This document shows, one piece after another, positions 34,420 through 45,746 of a stretch of 64,000 bases of DNA. Within the stretch, counting starts at the first letter, position 1, and the number at the start of each line of letters is the position of its first letter. Source of the DNA: Pelodera strongyloides (lineage: Eukaryota; Nematoda; Chromadorea; Rhabditida; Rhabditidae); the NCBI GenBank assembly GCA_036852015.1, contig JAANDG010000314.1, positions 1 to 64,000 on the forward strand. Direction: 5' to 3'. Below the pieces are notes generated by a model. The model was given only the letters and a program-made list of their open reading frames with translations. It made no database searches and was not told where the DNA came from. Position numbers and translations under genes: made by a program.

Positions 34420-35540
34420 TGGTCGCTATGTTTCACTCACTGGGTATATATAAGTAGAAGCAACTCTGTCTCGCAAGAATAATTTCCTGGGAATAGAACT
34501 TAGTTTTGGTTCGCCCATTTTAGGATGTTGACTATATTCCTCCTAAATTGCCTGTAAATCGTTGGAAAAATATAACGTCCAAAAAATTTCCAAAACCGAA
34601 AAGCAGCGGAATAAACGCGTGGCTTATACGCCGCAATGTTTCGCTGGGCTATATAAGTTAGAAAGAAACATTTACAGAAAGGAAATGGTTTCAGTTTTGT
34701 TATTTTTCCTTTTGAAACCTACACCGATATCAAACACGGGAATAGAACTTAGTTTCTGTTGACTGTATTCCTCCTAAATTGTCTGCAACTTGTTCTACTC
34801 TAGGACATCGAAAAATTGCAGAAGCCTACTAAAAGCAGCTTAATATCGCGTGGCTGATACGCCGCAATGTTTCACTGGGCTATATAAGTTAGGAAGAAAC
34901 ATTCTCTGGAGACGCCAGTCTCTCATGTTCCTTTTGAAACCCATAGCAACATTAAACACGGGATAGAACTTAGTTTCTGTTGACTATATTACTCCTAAAT
35001 TGTCTGCAACTTCCTGGACTCTATAATATCGAAAAAATTCCAAATCCTAAAAGCAGCCTAATATCGCGTGGCTGATACGCCGCAATGTTTCGCTGGGCTA
35101 TATAAGTTAGGAAGAAACATGACTATGCAAAGAGTCTCCAGTCTCTCATTTTTCCTTTTGAAACCCATACCAATATTGATCACGGGTTAGAACTTAGTTT
35201 CTGTTGACTATATTCCTCCTAAATTGTCTGCAACTTGCTGGACTCTACAATATCGAAAAAATTTCAAATCCTAAAAAAAAAGTAATAAGTGCCTGGATGA
35301 TACGTCGCAATGTTTCGCTGGGCTATATAAGTTAGAAGCAAACATTTCTCCGAAGGAAATAGTTTCACTTTTGTTATTTTCCTTTTTGAAACCTATACGA
35401 ATGTTAAACATGGGATCGAACATAGTTTAGTGTGCCCTTTAACTGGTGAACTTATTCCTCCTAAACTGTCTGCAAATCGTTAGACTCTATAAAGCAGAAA
35501 AAATCCCAAATCCTAAAAAAATTGTCACAGATCTTTTCCT
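34420..35540. repeat. Tandem array of about 225-bp units
   Basis: At least four units. The phrase CGCAATGTTTCGCTGGGCTA (with one C/A variant) starts at about 34633, 34870, 35081 and 35305. Each unit then has TATATAAGTTAG, a CCTTTTGAAACC box, an AACTTAGTTTCTGTTGAC box and TCCTAAATTGTCTGCAA. There is no open frame. The conserved TATATAAG could be a promoter element, or the array may simply be a minisatellite. Confidence 0.85.
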
Positions 35541-36082
35541 TAACTGTATTAAACTAAAGAATGTCGTCGAACGTTACAGGTGATACCGTGTATTATTCAT
35601 ACTAAAGCAAAAACTACGCGAAATTGAGAAATTCTCTTGAATGTTCTTTTGTTCGAGCGAAACATCGCTCAAGATTGGACGCTCGTTTCATGGGAAATAA
35701 TGGAAATGTGCAGAGAATTACTCAATGCTTTGTTGCAAAATATGTCGACTAAATCTTTGTAAAATGAGTAAATGAAAAATTAGACTACGAAGTGATTACA
35801 GAAAAAGTATTTCATAAAAAGTTGTCAAGGATTGTGATTTGGTAGTTCTTTGAGTTGTGAGTGTTCTTTGTTTCCTAAAATGAGCTGCGCGCCACCGCAC
35901 CCGAACGATACACCACATAAATTCCGTATATGCAGCCTTTTTTGGACTTTTGTGAGAGGGGCGCTCGGGATGTGAGATGGCTCAGTGCATGGGAACATGA
36001 ACTACTGAACCAATCCTACTTCCTGAGCGTAACGCACATCCAAACACACACCAATCAACAAACAACAAACAACAAGCTGCCA

Positions 36083-36145
<63 letters not shown>

Positions 36146-36337
36146 ATAGAAAATTTTCCAATCCAATTATCTTTACAAACATATTTATCTACTAGTACAA
36201 GGATACAAAGTCACATATTACGAAAAAGAGATTGCTTATTGATATAATGCATTTATTCACAGAAAAAAATCATGAAAAATCCCGCGGGTGAGTATCACAG
36301 TCATAGTTTATGAAGATCCACATTGGTTTGGGATAGG
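35541..36337. other. No gene seen; (TA)n tract
   Basis: Mostly unremarkable AT-rich sequence. A long TA microsatellite occupies 36088-36140. The open frames that cross it are artefacts of the repeat. Confidence 0.6.
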
Positions 36338-37943
36338 TTAACCTCTCTGCTCTCCCTTTCCCTTGCCGTTTCCTTTTCCGAATTTGCCTCCGCCCATTCC
36401 ACCCTGGTGTTCGTGCGAGCCGCCGCCCATTTTACCTCCCTTACCTCCCATGCCTGAAAATTAACCGCATTGAGAAAATGTGAACAATTAGTTGTAATAG
36501 ACTTTCCCGTGAATCAATGAGGCAATATAGCTAGTAAGGTACGCAAGTTTAGTCTACGGTTCTCCGAGAATGAACAATTGCGATATAAGCCTGGTGCTAA
36601 CATTATGTGTTCACCAATAATCTAATTAAAAAGTGCTCACCTCCCTTTCCTCTGCTTGCCATCTCAATTGCGCTAATGCTTTGGTTGAGCTCCATTGTCA
36701 AGTTCTATAATTCAAGTTTTTGAAAACTTTTGAAAAACATGTACAGCACGAGGGTATCGGGGCTCATGATAGATAATTAGGACATTTCTACGAGTAAGCC
36801 TACTATTTTCGAACAGGTCTATAAATTCTTGGATGCCTACCCTGGACTGCTCCATTTGCTCGGCCATGGTAAGGTCCTTGTTGTCCTTAATTGCCTTGAT
36901 CTGTTGCAATTGAGAGGGAATTGCTTGAGCGGCAGATGTGGCGTTGTTGAACATCTCGGTTTCCCGGGCGGTCATGTTGGCCATGAACTCGTCGTAGATT
37001 GACTGAAAGCTTATATATTTTCTTTGGTGATAATTATATCTGTAATTTAGCCACACGTCTATTTAGTGGATTCTTGTAAAAGTATAACTTATCATCATGC
37101 CCGTAACTTTATGTGTATTGTATGAGCTCATATACAAATGTGTAGTTTTATGTGAGAAAAGGCTATGTACCTACCGGGAAAACGCGAAAATCTAGGTTTA
37201 TTCTTTGGCATATGCTTAGGCTTAGCCTTAGTCTTAGTATAGTCTTCTTACGTCACCATCTTATGCAACAAATATTTCAAGGTGTTCAACTCACCCTGAC
37301 TCCATTGGTGTCGGCCCAAGCCTGTTGCGCAGTCTCAATCTGGGCAATGGTCTGGTTGCGATCCTTCATTATGTTGAAGAAGTCGCTCTTGGCTTCCGAG
37401 GAAACATTTTGAAGGAAGGGCATCATGTCACCATGTCCGTGTCCACCACGACCACCAGGTCCACCACGACCTCCTTGGCCACCGCGACCTCCTTGGCCAC
37501 CTCGACCACCTGAACAACCAACAAAAGTTTTAAAGAGTTATGATGACACGTGGTTTTAAAAGTAGAATGAACAACTCAATTCCATTATTATAAGCAAATG
37601 GATACGTTATGACCATATTCATTTACTATACTTTCTAAATTGACACAAAAAATATGTGACACGATTCTCAAACATATAAATGGATGAGAAGCCCTCACGT
37701 GTTTTGAACTTGAACTATCTGCTACTTGTTTGCGTGTGTGTGCTCAAAACTGTAACCGAACTTCTGAGAATATAGCAGCTAAATTTTGTGGAAAAACTCG
37801 AGTATATTATTGATATTTGTTTAAAAAAGAGTCTATAGCGTTAATATCCGACCAATATATGACCTAAAAGGGAACTTACCGAATCCAGGGCCGGCAAACG
37901 CCACAGCTGCAAGAACAATAAGTGAGGCGACGATTCTTTGCAT
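36338..37943 (-). CDS. SXP/RAL-2 family (DUF148) secreted protein, DUF148-2
   Basis: Five exons: 37880-37943, 37295-37509, 36841-37002, 36641-36704 and 36338-36453, giving 206 aa. It is the close paralogue of DUF148-1, with the same intron positions and phases. The order is signal peptide MQRIVASLIVLAAVAFA, then GGRGGQGG repeats and HGHGDMMPFLQNVSSEAKS. Exon 3 begins SIYDEFMANMTARETEMF, exon 4 is NLTMELNQSISAIEMASRGK, and a Gly/Lys/Met-rich tail ends GKGEQRG. Exon 3 can again be read through its donor (VGIQEFIDLFENSRLTRR and on), as in DUF148-1. TTTATT at 36252-36257 is the likely poly(A) signal. It faces GN-4 convergently. Confidence 0.93.
37215..37239 (+). repeat. Degenerate interstitial telomeric repeat
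   Basis: CTTAGGCTTAGCCTTAGTCTTAG in intron 2 of DUF148-2 is a short, decayed run of the nematode TTAGGC unit. Confidence 0.5.
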
Positions 37944-38134
37944 GTTTGAATTTATAACTTTAATTGAAGCGTATCGAAAGTTGTGATGCTTCCTGTTTTG
38001 CTTAATTTCCGGCCCAGTTTATATATAAAAAAGTTGACGCCGATGTCAAGCTCCGCCCACTTCTGATCCCAAACGCGCGACGTTTGCACAGACATTAACA
38101 GAGAGACAGATCGTCCATTGGAGCTTTGGGAAGA

Positions 38135-38141
38135 TGACTCA
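38135..38141 (-). promoter_or_regulatory. TGASTCA site upstream of DUF148-2
   Basis: TGACTCA lies 192 bp before the start codon. A CACGTG box follows at 38154, and a TGATAAAG (GATA-type) site lies near 38190, in the same order as in DUF148-1. Confidence 0.55.
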
Positions 38142-38199
38142 TTCGAATGTTTTCACGTGTTTCGTTGAGGTGAACAGGATCTATGCAAGGCATGATAAA

Positions 38200-41193
38200 G
38201 ATCAGGTTCAATTATCATGAACTGGTAAGGGTATAGCGGCTCGGCTTATACATCCGAAGTTTACAAAGGTAGTTTGTTTACGGAGCTTGATCCACGTAGG
38301 AGCAGACGAACGACTTGGACTGCCTTTTAATTTACATCAATAAGTTCAGGGCACTGTCTTCAACAGCAGTTCTAGCTAGAACCTGATTCAACTTCTACAA
38401 CTAGTTGTAAGGCTCACGAACTACTGTATTATTGTCTTATTACGCCTACGGCCTGTTAGGGTGCTAATGCTCATGAAACCTACTATTTCATCAAACACAT
38501 GATTTTTATTTAACAAAAAAAAACGCTTACAGCGTTTAGAATAGCTTTGTTTGTTCAGTATGTATTTTGTATAACAGCTGACACGTGACTCATATTCATT
38601 GATATTTTTTTAGCTTATTGAAGTCAAATACAGTTATGATTGATGAGTGTGTACATATACAATACGTGATCAAACACGGATGATGTATTTTATATTTAAG
38701 CTTTTGGCCAGGCACATGGAAAATTAGCTTTTTGGAACCAATATACAGCGTCTACATGGATTTTTTGTTGGTATACAAACTCGGTGCAAATGCTCACATA
38801 AACACGGGATGTCGTCTCGATCACCCTTTTTCAATGAGTCTGAACCTTAGACTGTGACTTTATTTATCCTTAGAGCTTAATATACTAGACATCGGCAACT
38901 TCTCCTGTCAGGTGAACAATCGTTGCCTAGGCTAGATGCTAGCAATTAAAAGCAATTAAAGGACATGGGACTGTCCTCTGTCTCTGTACCACTGCACTCC
39001 GCTCTAGCCTACCAAAGTACTGCGCTGCAGATATATCCTATGTATTTTTAGACAAATGTTTCCACTTTTCAACAAACAATCCAAAAGCTAGTTGAGAGTT
39101 TTGCTACTAGAAAAATCAGCATCATGTATCTCTCTAAGTCTCGTATTCTTCATAACTCTTTCCTCTCTAGCTATGCATCACACTCTCTCTCTCTCTTTGT
39201 ATGTCTCTATCCCCATCATCCGTCCTCATATTTCTCTCCGTCACTGACAACGACTGTGACGTACAAAAGCAGTAAGCCGGCAAAATCATTACCATTTTTC
39301 AGTGCGAACAAAAAAACTTATTAGTCCTAGTTTGCACCCAATAGAGTGGGAGGCATCCAAAAGTGTATAAACAGAGGGTTGTCGATGTGTGTTGTATCAT
39401 AAAATATGGAAATGAAACACAAAATACACTGAAGATTGATGTTCTCTTCTTATTTTCAGAGGATTTACAAGCACGTTCTTCCCTGTGGAAAGTGTCCCGT
39501 GGCCCTTCGTAAGCAATTCCACTTTCTATAGGAGAAATATACGTACCGTAACCCGATACATTCCAAAAAAATCAAATAATGTATGCAGATTAGCAAGAAA
39601 ATTAGAATTTCTTTTTTCAGAGAAATTGACGACGGCAGAAACTCGCAGAGTTATTGCGCGCCAAACTGCTAGCCCAGATACCGTATTCAGAAATTCGTGT
39701 TTTTGGGCATTGCAGCTCTTGAAATCGTTTGTTAATGTCGTAAAAATTATCATCATGCAGTTCAACACTATTCTGATAAGGAAGAACGCAAATGGACGTA
39801 TGCCTATGCCGCTAAAACGTTTTTTTTTTGGTTCCAGTGTTGTGTTTTATGCCGCGCTGTTATATTATAACGTGACATTGTAGTTGGATTAAAAGTGCTC
39901 TATTTACTTTAGCCGACCTACTTCCGTTATTTTTTCTAGAATCTCTTTGGAAAGTAAATTTTCAAACTTTCGCGAATATTTTCCTGACCTTTTCGCGGTC
40001 TCAGTCAGACAACCAAACCTCTCTTTCTAAGGATTAAGGGAACGGGATAGAGACTAAGTAACCCAAGTTGAGAACAAGGTTACCTAAACCTAACACGATA
40101 GACTAGCTCAGGGGCAAACATTCGAACTTACGCACACAACCTTTTACCTTCTTCGTACGCAAATTGGACGGACTCACTGAATTTGCAAAACAAATATGGA
40201 ATGAAAACACATGAGTGAGGTTACACTCTATCGAACCTCTTTAAATAACTTAATAAGTTCCAGACTAAGTGGTTGACGTAACTAATTGTAAGCAAGACTT
40301 TCTTGCTTTATTTCGCAATGTGAGGGAATCTTGAACCTGGGCGTAATCTGTGCTTATTTCACATAAACACTAACTCTATAGTTGGTTCTTATAATGATTA
40401 TACTACTGTCTCAGGTGCGCAGCCCGGACATGCGAATCCGCATCCGCGGATAAGAGATGGCTTTTTGACATGGGAAAGGCGGAGACACAGAAAACAGGGC
40501 GGGTCTTTTTTTTCTCCGTTTCGAGTTTTTCAAGGCAAGTTTGCAGTCTTTTCCCGCGGACGCGGATTCGCATGTCCGCGCTACGCGCCTGAGTGCCAGA
40601 GAAACACTTTATTTATCCTAACACTGACAGTGCAGTTCAGTTCCAACACGGTTCCCTTTTACCTTTCCCTTTTTACTTTGATGAAAACCAACGTCTATTG
40701 ATTATGGATAACGTACTTGTTGTTGTGGAAAGGCAAAAAGTAGTTCCTGTATCATTGCGTTGGAATATTTTTACATATCATTATCTTTAGCTTTAGCAGG
40801 ACGCCCCCATCACTAGCTAAAAAAAACACAAACACAAAAAAACTTCAGAGATAAACATCAAGTTTGCATAAAATCATTTTTGTAAATGCATGGCTGCAAA
40901 AATGTTCGGAACGGGACTATAAAAGAGGCAAAGTTGTAAAAAAATTGGAGTATCAATTTTTCTATATGCAAGCTCACTATCAGAACAAAAAGTTCACTTT
41001 CATAAAAGTTACCTGTGTTATAAATGAGTAAGATGTGTGCGCAGCGGTAACGCTTTGCTTATAGCCGTGAGCCGATGCGCTAGGCTTACTATGTATATTA
41101 CACTACACATAGCAAAATTTTCTCTATGTTTCAATTTCCACAGTAGCATTCAATAATGATTTAATGCAGATATTTTATTGATTTTCTTTTACA
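38200..41193. other. Mostly no gene; one weak exon candidate
   Basis: A TTTTCAG acceptor at 39460 is followed by RIYKHVLPCGKCPVAL and a GTAAGC donor. Another TTTTTTCAG acceptor near 39620 opens a frame running to 39883. These could be two exons of an unrecognised gene, but there is no start or supporting homology. MITE family D copy 1 lies at 40412-40591. CT-rich runs occur near 39185. Confidence 0.4.
40412..40591. mobile_element. MITE family D, copy 1
   Basis: Ends are CAGGTGCGCAGCCCGGACAT and the complement-like ATGTCCGCGCTACGCGCCTG; inner arms carry CGCATCCGCGG / CCGCGGACGCGG. The middle (CTTTTTGACATGGGAAAGG) matches copy 2 in a GT31 intron. Confidence 0.8.
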
Positions 41194-41307
41194 ATGCGGC
41201 ACCTGTTCTTAACGTTTCTTATTATGACCATCGTTGCAGGTAAGATATTACGGTCTTCTAAGTGTCTGGATAAACTTACAAGCTCATGAATTTTAGTGTG
41301 CCATGTA

Positions 41308-41339
<32 letters not shown>

Positions 41340-42347
41340 CTTTTGTGTTTGGGTGTATACATATGTATGTGTATGTCGGATGCACGAATGATGTATAGGC
41401 TATTGTAACACATGGGAGAACAAAAAAGAGCTAATTGTGGTGTGGTTATTTTCGATAGCCTAATAAATAATCAATGCTGAATGAAAAAATTAAATCAGGG
41501 CACTATGGCCGTCGTTGGCCGTACCGAAACCGAAGGCCTGGTCTTTGGGACCAATGGAGTCCTCTGCCCTATGTGGCCAACGTGTCCTTTTCCGAAAGTG
41601 AAGCCTTTTTCCGAATCTTCAGAAATGAAGATATTACTAAAGGAGAATTGGAGCAAGAAATCGAGCAATGGGCATCGTCTTCTGGTGTTATGGTCAGTTC
41701 TTCTTCCTTTTAAAGGGAAATGGTACCCAGTTCGGTTTTTTTTCGTCCAGAATAGTTTTGTTTTAAGGGAGAGGGAGAGAGAGCGGGAGAGAGAGAGAGA
41801 TATATATAACTGGATAAGAGAACTAAAAGAAAGCATTTAGGAGGAATACGAAACGGTAAGCGAATCAATCGCTCAACGCCAATCTTCCTGGTTTCAAAGG
41901 GCCACGACTACGGTTGCCAGCCTGGGACAGCAAATTTTGCTTTTCGATGAACTGGCCAAAAATCAAAATATTACACTTCGAGAAGAAGAACGAATGAGAA
42001 AAGTTTGCATTTTTCCTTATAATAATTGTGGGATTTTGGAGATTTTTCGGGAAAGACATGCACAGGAAAGTGAAAACCCCGATTTCGCCCCAATAATTTG
42101 TCGAAAAACTCTGATTTCGCCCCGATCACGGCCCTATTTTTTGAGGGACTTGATCGGGGCGAAATCGGGGTTTTTAGTTTCCCATGTGCCTTCAGAGTGT
42201 TACAAAGCGTTGAAAGGAAATCGAACGATAAAAACGTTTCAGATGATGGAATCCCAGTTTTGTCACACAATAGACCTATTGTCTTCCATTGTGAAGAAAG
42301 GTAAAGATCAAAACTTACCTGGAGTTTTCCATTTTTTTTTAACTTAA
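41194..42347 (+). CDS. Divergent SXP/RAL-2 family (DUF148) protein, DUF148-3
   Basis: Exons 41194-41239 (signal peptide MRHLFLTFLIMTIVA, ending in phase 1), 41499-41692, 41841-42002 and 42243 onward. Exon 2 reads HYGRRWPYRNRRPGLWDQW and then LPYVANVSFSESEAFFRIF, the DUF148 start. Exon 3 is exactly 162 bp, as in DUF148-1 and -2, and carries EEYETVSESIAQRQSSWFQ and NQNITLREEERMRK. Exon 4 reads MMESQFCHTIDLLSSIVKKG, equivalent to their exon 4. The Gly-rich segments of the other copies are absent. The 3' end is uncertain: reading on from exon 4 gives a stop at 42345-42347 (168 aa), whereas splicing at 42300 to an unseen last exon is equally possible. The exon 3 donor GTTTGC is weak. No TGASTCA site was noticed at the usual distance. 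Confidence 0.8.
41318..41339. repeat. (TA)n microsatellite in DUF148-3 intron 1
   Basis: About 11 uninterrupted TA units. Confidence 0.9.
42074..42180. repeat. Small foldback in DUF148-3 intron 3
   Basis: GAAAACCCCGATTTCGCCCC on the left pairs with GGGGCGAAATCGGGGTTTTT on the right. A second GATTTCGCCCCGATCA block lies between. It looks like a very short MITE; no other copy was seen here. Confidence 0.8.
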
Positions 42348-43496
42348 CTGAAAATGAACTGCCGTAAGTAAGATCTTAAACTTAGTTGTCACAATAGCTA
42401 AGTAGTTTAGCTGTCATCGAGGCACGTCAGGCCCGCTAGGACGCTAAATCGTTTTGGTCCGTCAAGCCCGCTAGCAGCACAGAGTCGCTATTGAACTGCT
42501 AAGAAAAATATCCTAGCTGGTAGAGGGCTCGGTCAAAAGATTCACATAAGTCTTTTAAAACAAAATTCGATTTTTTTAGACTATAGGAAAAGGAACGCAT
42601 TCTATCGCTACCCATGGTGAAACCACTGGCACCAATTGCTTCGCTCAAACGTGAACACCGGCCGCTCCGGACCCGCGCTCCAGGAGCCAGGCGCGCCATA
42701 GCGCGCCTGGTACATAATGCGCTGTATTGTATGCAATTGGGCTCATTTGTCATTCTAATTTCCTAACTAGCAATATGTTATTTCCTCTAACTATCAGGAA
42801 GGAGCACGCCCATGAAATTGATTAAATAATGGTCGCGTACGTTAATCGATCGAATCGGTGGTTCTCTTTTCTGTTTGTAGAACACATAAGCTTTTTTATT
42901 TTATTTTGTGATGTTATTTTTTCGAATAAATATTTTTTCGCTTTTGTATTTTCCAAGAGATTGGCGGAAGTCGAAATTAAATGTGCGTCAAAAACATTGG
43001 TGGACGAAAAAAAATATCAAAATTGTAAAATAAAACAAAACAAAACATTTTAAGAAATACGTAAACTATTTCATACATACAACAAACAATGATATGCTTA
43101 TTGTTACCCGTTTTTTTTTACTTTTGGCTGCAATAATGCGCTATCTGGAAGTCTCGAAGATTATATAATGATATTTGCATTTTTATTGATGTATCCATCA
43201 ATTTATCAATTAAGTATTGATTATTGCTAACTTAATGGCGAATGATTATCGATTATTTGTTATTGATTACCCAAAAACAATGACTCAACACTTGCAACTT
43301 GCAACCTCAAGAATGCACAGAATGTGTGAAGGTCGAACAAATTTCCCTTTTCTACTTTTATTTGGCTTTTCATCATTTAGCCCTCAGAAACTACTTGACT
43401 ACACTTAAGCATTTGCTTTGAAAGAAAAAAAGAAGAGAAAATGAACGAATACATTTCACTCTACGTGTTTCATCCCATTTTTGGAATGTCGTTAGA
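42348..43496. other. No gene seen
   Basis: A CAGGCGCGCCATAGCGCGCCTG palindrome lies near 42687-42708. Short open frames have no motif. Confidence 0.55.
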
Positions 43497-43680
43497 TTAA
43501 AGCGAAATACTGGCCGGGTTTTTGAAACGCATCGTGGGCACCAGCATTCTTATGCAGCTTATGCAAATGGGCAAAAATTAGAATACAAACTAGACCCCAA
43601 TTAGACCCCACGTTGCATAAATGAATATGAATGCAAGTACTTTTAGTTTCAAAAACCGGCCGGTATTTCGCTTTTAAAGG
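43497..43680. mobile_element. MITE family A, copy 3
   Basis: Ends TTAAAGCGAAATACTGGCCG and CCGGCCGGTATTTCGCTTTT; central AGACCCCAATTAGACCCCAC, as in copies 1, 2 and (diverged) 5. Confidence 0.85.
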
Positions 43681-43907
43681 CTAGAGTTTTCATAATATTC
43701 TGCCTTGAGGTCTCTTGCCCCCGCCCCTGGGCCTATTATAGCTACATCGGTGTTAATTTGTTGTATTAATCCTTTAACATCTTCATTTATCTTTCAATCA
43801 ACAAAGATTTGTAAAAGCCGGAGTAATAGTATGCATTCTTTGGAAGCGATAACGATGATGTAAACGTCCGTTTGGCAATGGTATTTGGTGCTTTTCTATG
43901 ATGAACC

Positions 43908-44088
43908 TTAAAGCGAAATACCGGCCGGTTTTTGAAACACATCGAGTGTATCAGCATTCGCATGTAGCTTATGCAAATCATCATAAATTAGAATAAAAAA
44001 TCGGGCTAAATTCGAGCAAATTAGCATTAATACGTAGAATTCAGTTGTCCGCGATGCGTTTCAAAGACAGGCCGGTATTTCGCTTTAA
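43908..44088. mobile_element. MITE family A, copy 4
   Basis: Ends TTAAAGCGAAATACCGGCCG and GGCCGGTATTTCGCTTTAA. The centre is of the second subtype (ATTCGAGCAAATTAGCAT), shared with copies 6 and 7. Confidence 0.85.
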
Positions 44089-44245
44089 TTATATAACCCG
44101 TAACTACTGGCAGCAGGGACATATAACACACATATATCAAGAAATTTACTCACATTGAGGAGGTCCACTCGGACCGCAAAACTCACAGTATAAGATCGGG
44201 ATAGTCTAGGGTATTAGCATATGAAGTTCCCCAGCAGCTAGCCAG

Positions 44246-44368
44246 CTTCCATATTCACCACCCGAGTGGGGAATTCCCCTTCTTATTCTTTGCGTGCCTC
44301 AGATTAGAATGTTTTCTGTCCCCAGGGAATATTTCCTCGAGGGAACGGGAGTGGAGAATATGGCCTGA
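44246..44368. mobile_element. MITE family C, copy 1
   Basis: CCATATTCACCACCCGAGTG at the left pairs with GGAGTGGAGAATATGG at the right. Inner strings TTCTGTCCCCAGGGAATAT and TCCTCGAGGGAA recur in the other copies. Confidence 0.75.
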
Positions 44369-44401
44369 GAACAATGAGGGGGGAACCTTTCCGATATAAT
44401 C

Positions 44402-44620
44402 TTATTAAAAAGAGTAACTGTAGCGCGCGCAAAGACTCACGTTACGGAAGCATAATTTGCATAAATTGTTGCCTTGGGATATGAAAGAGTGCCGCCGCTC
44501 AAATTAGAATATCTCATGTAAAAGAATGATGCATGTCTTCATTCGTAAAGATTTTCATCTACGATACAGACGTTTTATAAACATGGATAGACGCCTCAGG
44601 CGGCGTAGCCGTCTGGTATC
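44402..44620. mobile_element. Repeat family E, copy 1
   Basis: Runs from TAAAAAGAGTAACTGTAG to CGCCTCAGGCGGCGTAGCCG. It shares GAGTGCCGCCGCTCAAATTA-type and GCATGTCTTCATTC strings with 47388-48355. Confidence 0.65.
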
Positions 44621-45746
44621 CTTTGTTAGCACGATAGCGCTATGTTTTTTCGGTTTCCACCCTAATTTTGTTCTAGTACAGACAAATGTCTTTCTTTCTA
44701 GATATGCAATATATGATCAAACAACTGTGTTTGTTTATTGCAGTTTTATAGGATAAAATCGCAGTATAAAAGGGAAAATACGCATTTGCATGACAACGTA
44801 TACTCATAAACACAAAACAGGGCAATAAATTGATGCTGTAGAGCAACATTGCCCCCGTTATTGTGAATTTATTAGTATGTTTTATTGTATATATATTTAT
44901 TTTCCTTCAAGTTCACTCAGAAATCCTCTTTTAATGTTTATTTTATATTTATAAGCGCACATGTCTAGCAAAGAGTGCGAATGAAAAAAAGATCTCGTTT
45001 GAACTATTTTGACGAATTTTTTTCTTTTGTAGCTCCGTGTAGAAAAAAAGTTTATTTCTGTCCTTCTTCTTGCTTTTTTTTTTCGTTTTTCTTTTTAGTT
45101 TATAGTAAATATATTTAATTTCTGGCTGACAAATTTGACCCTACATTCACGATGAACAACAATTCATTGTTATATTAGTTAGTAAACAAGCACTAGTACC
45201 TATTTTCTTTGCTATGCTAGTGCCGTTGGTTAGACCTTTTTTCTACAACGATGTAAAAACTTAAAGAGAAATACCGGCCGGTTTTTGAAACGCATTGCGT
45301 ACACCTTCTTATGCAGCGTATGCAAATGAGCAAAATTAGAATAAAAACTATACCCCAATTCGACTCCACTTTGCATAGATGCATAGGAATGCAAGTGCTT
45401 GAGATGCGTTTCAAAAACTGGCCGGTATTTTGCTTTAACGTGATTTTTGTCTCGACTTCCTTGAACCCACTCTATTTGCCAAAACCGATAAGTATTAATA
45501 AAATGATTTTGAATAAAAATATGGGAAGATGACTCGATCTGCAGAATCAAATTGCTCGCAGGAAATTCCAGTGTTCTGACTTTTTAGGAAAAAACTTCTT
45601 GACACGACATTATTAATTTAATCGTTCTAGCTATTATTAATATTTTGCTTCGATATTTTGGATAACTATATTTTAGTGGTTAATCGACAATGGTTGTTGT
45701 GCAAAGAGGCAACTTGGAGAAACCACTGCCGAATGTTGCCAAACAA
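44621..45746. other. Upstream of GT31-1, no gene seen
   Basis: AT-rich, with T-rich runs near 45070. MITE family A copy 5 is at 45261-45438. No further coding signal. Confidence 0.55.
45261..45438. mobile_element. MITE family A, copy 5
   Basis: Ends TTAAAGAGAAATACCGGCCG and GGCCGGTATTTTGCTTTAA; centre contains a diverged AATTCGACTCCACTTTGCAT. Confidence 0.85.
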
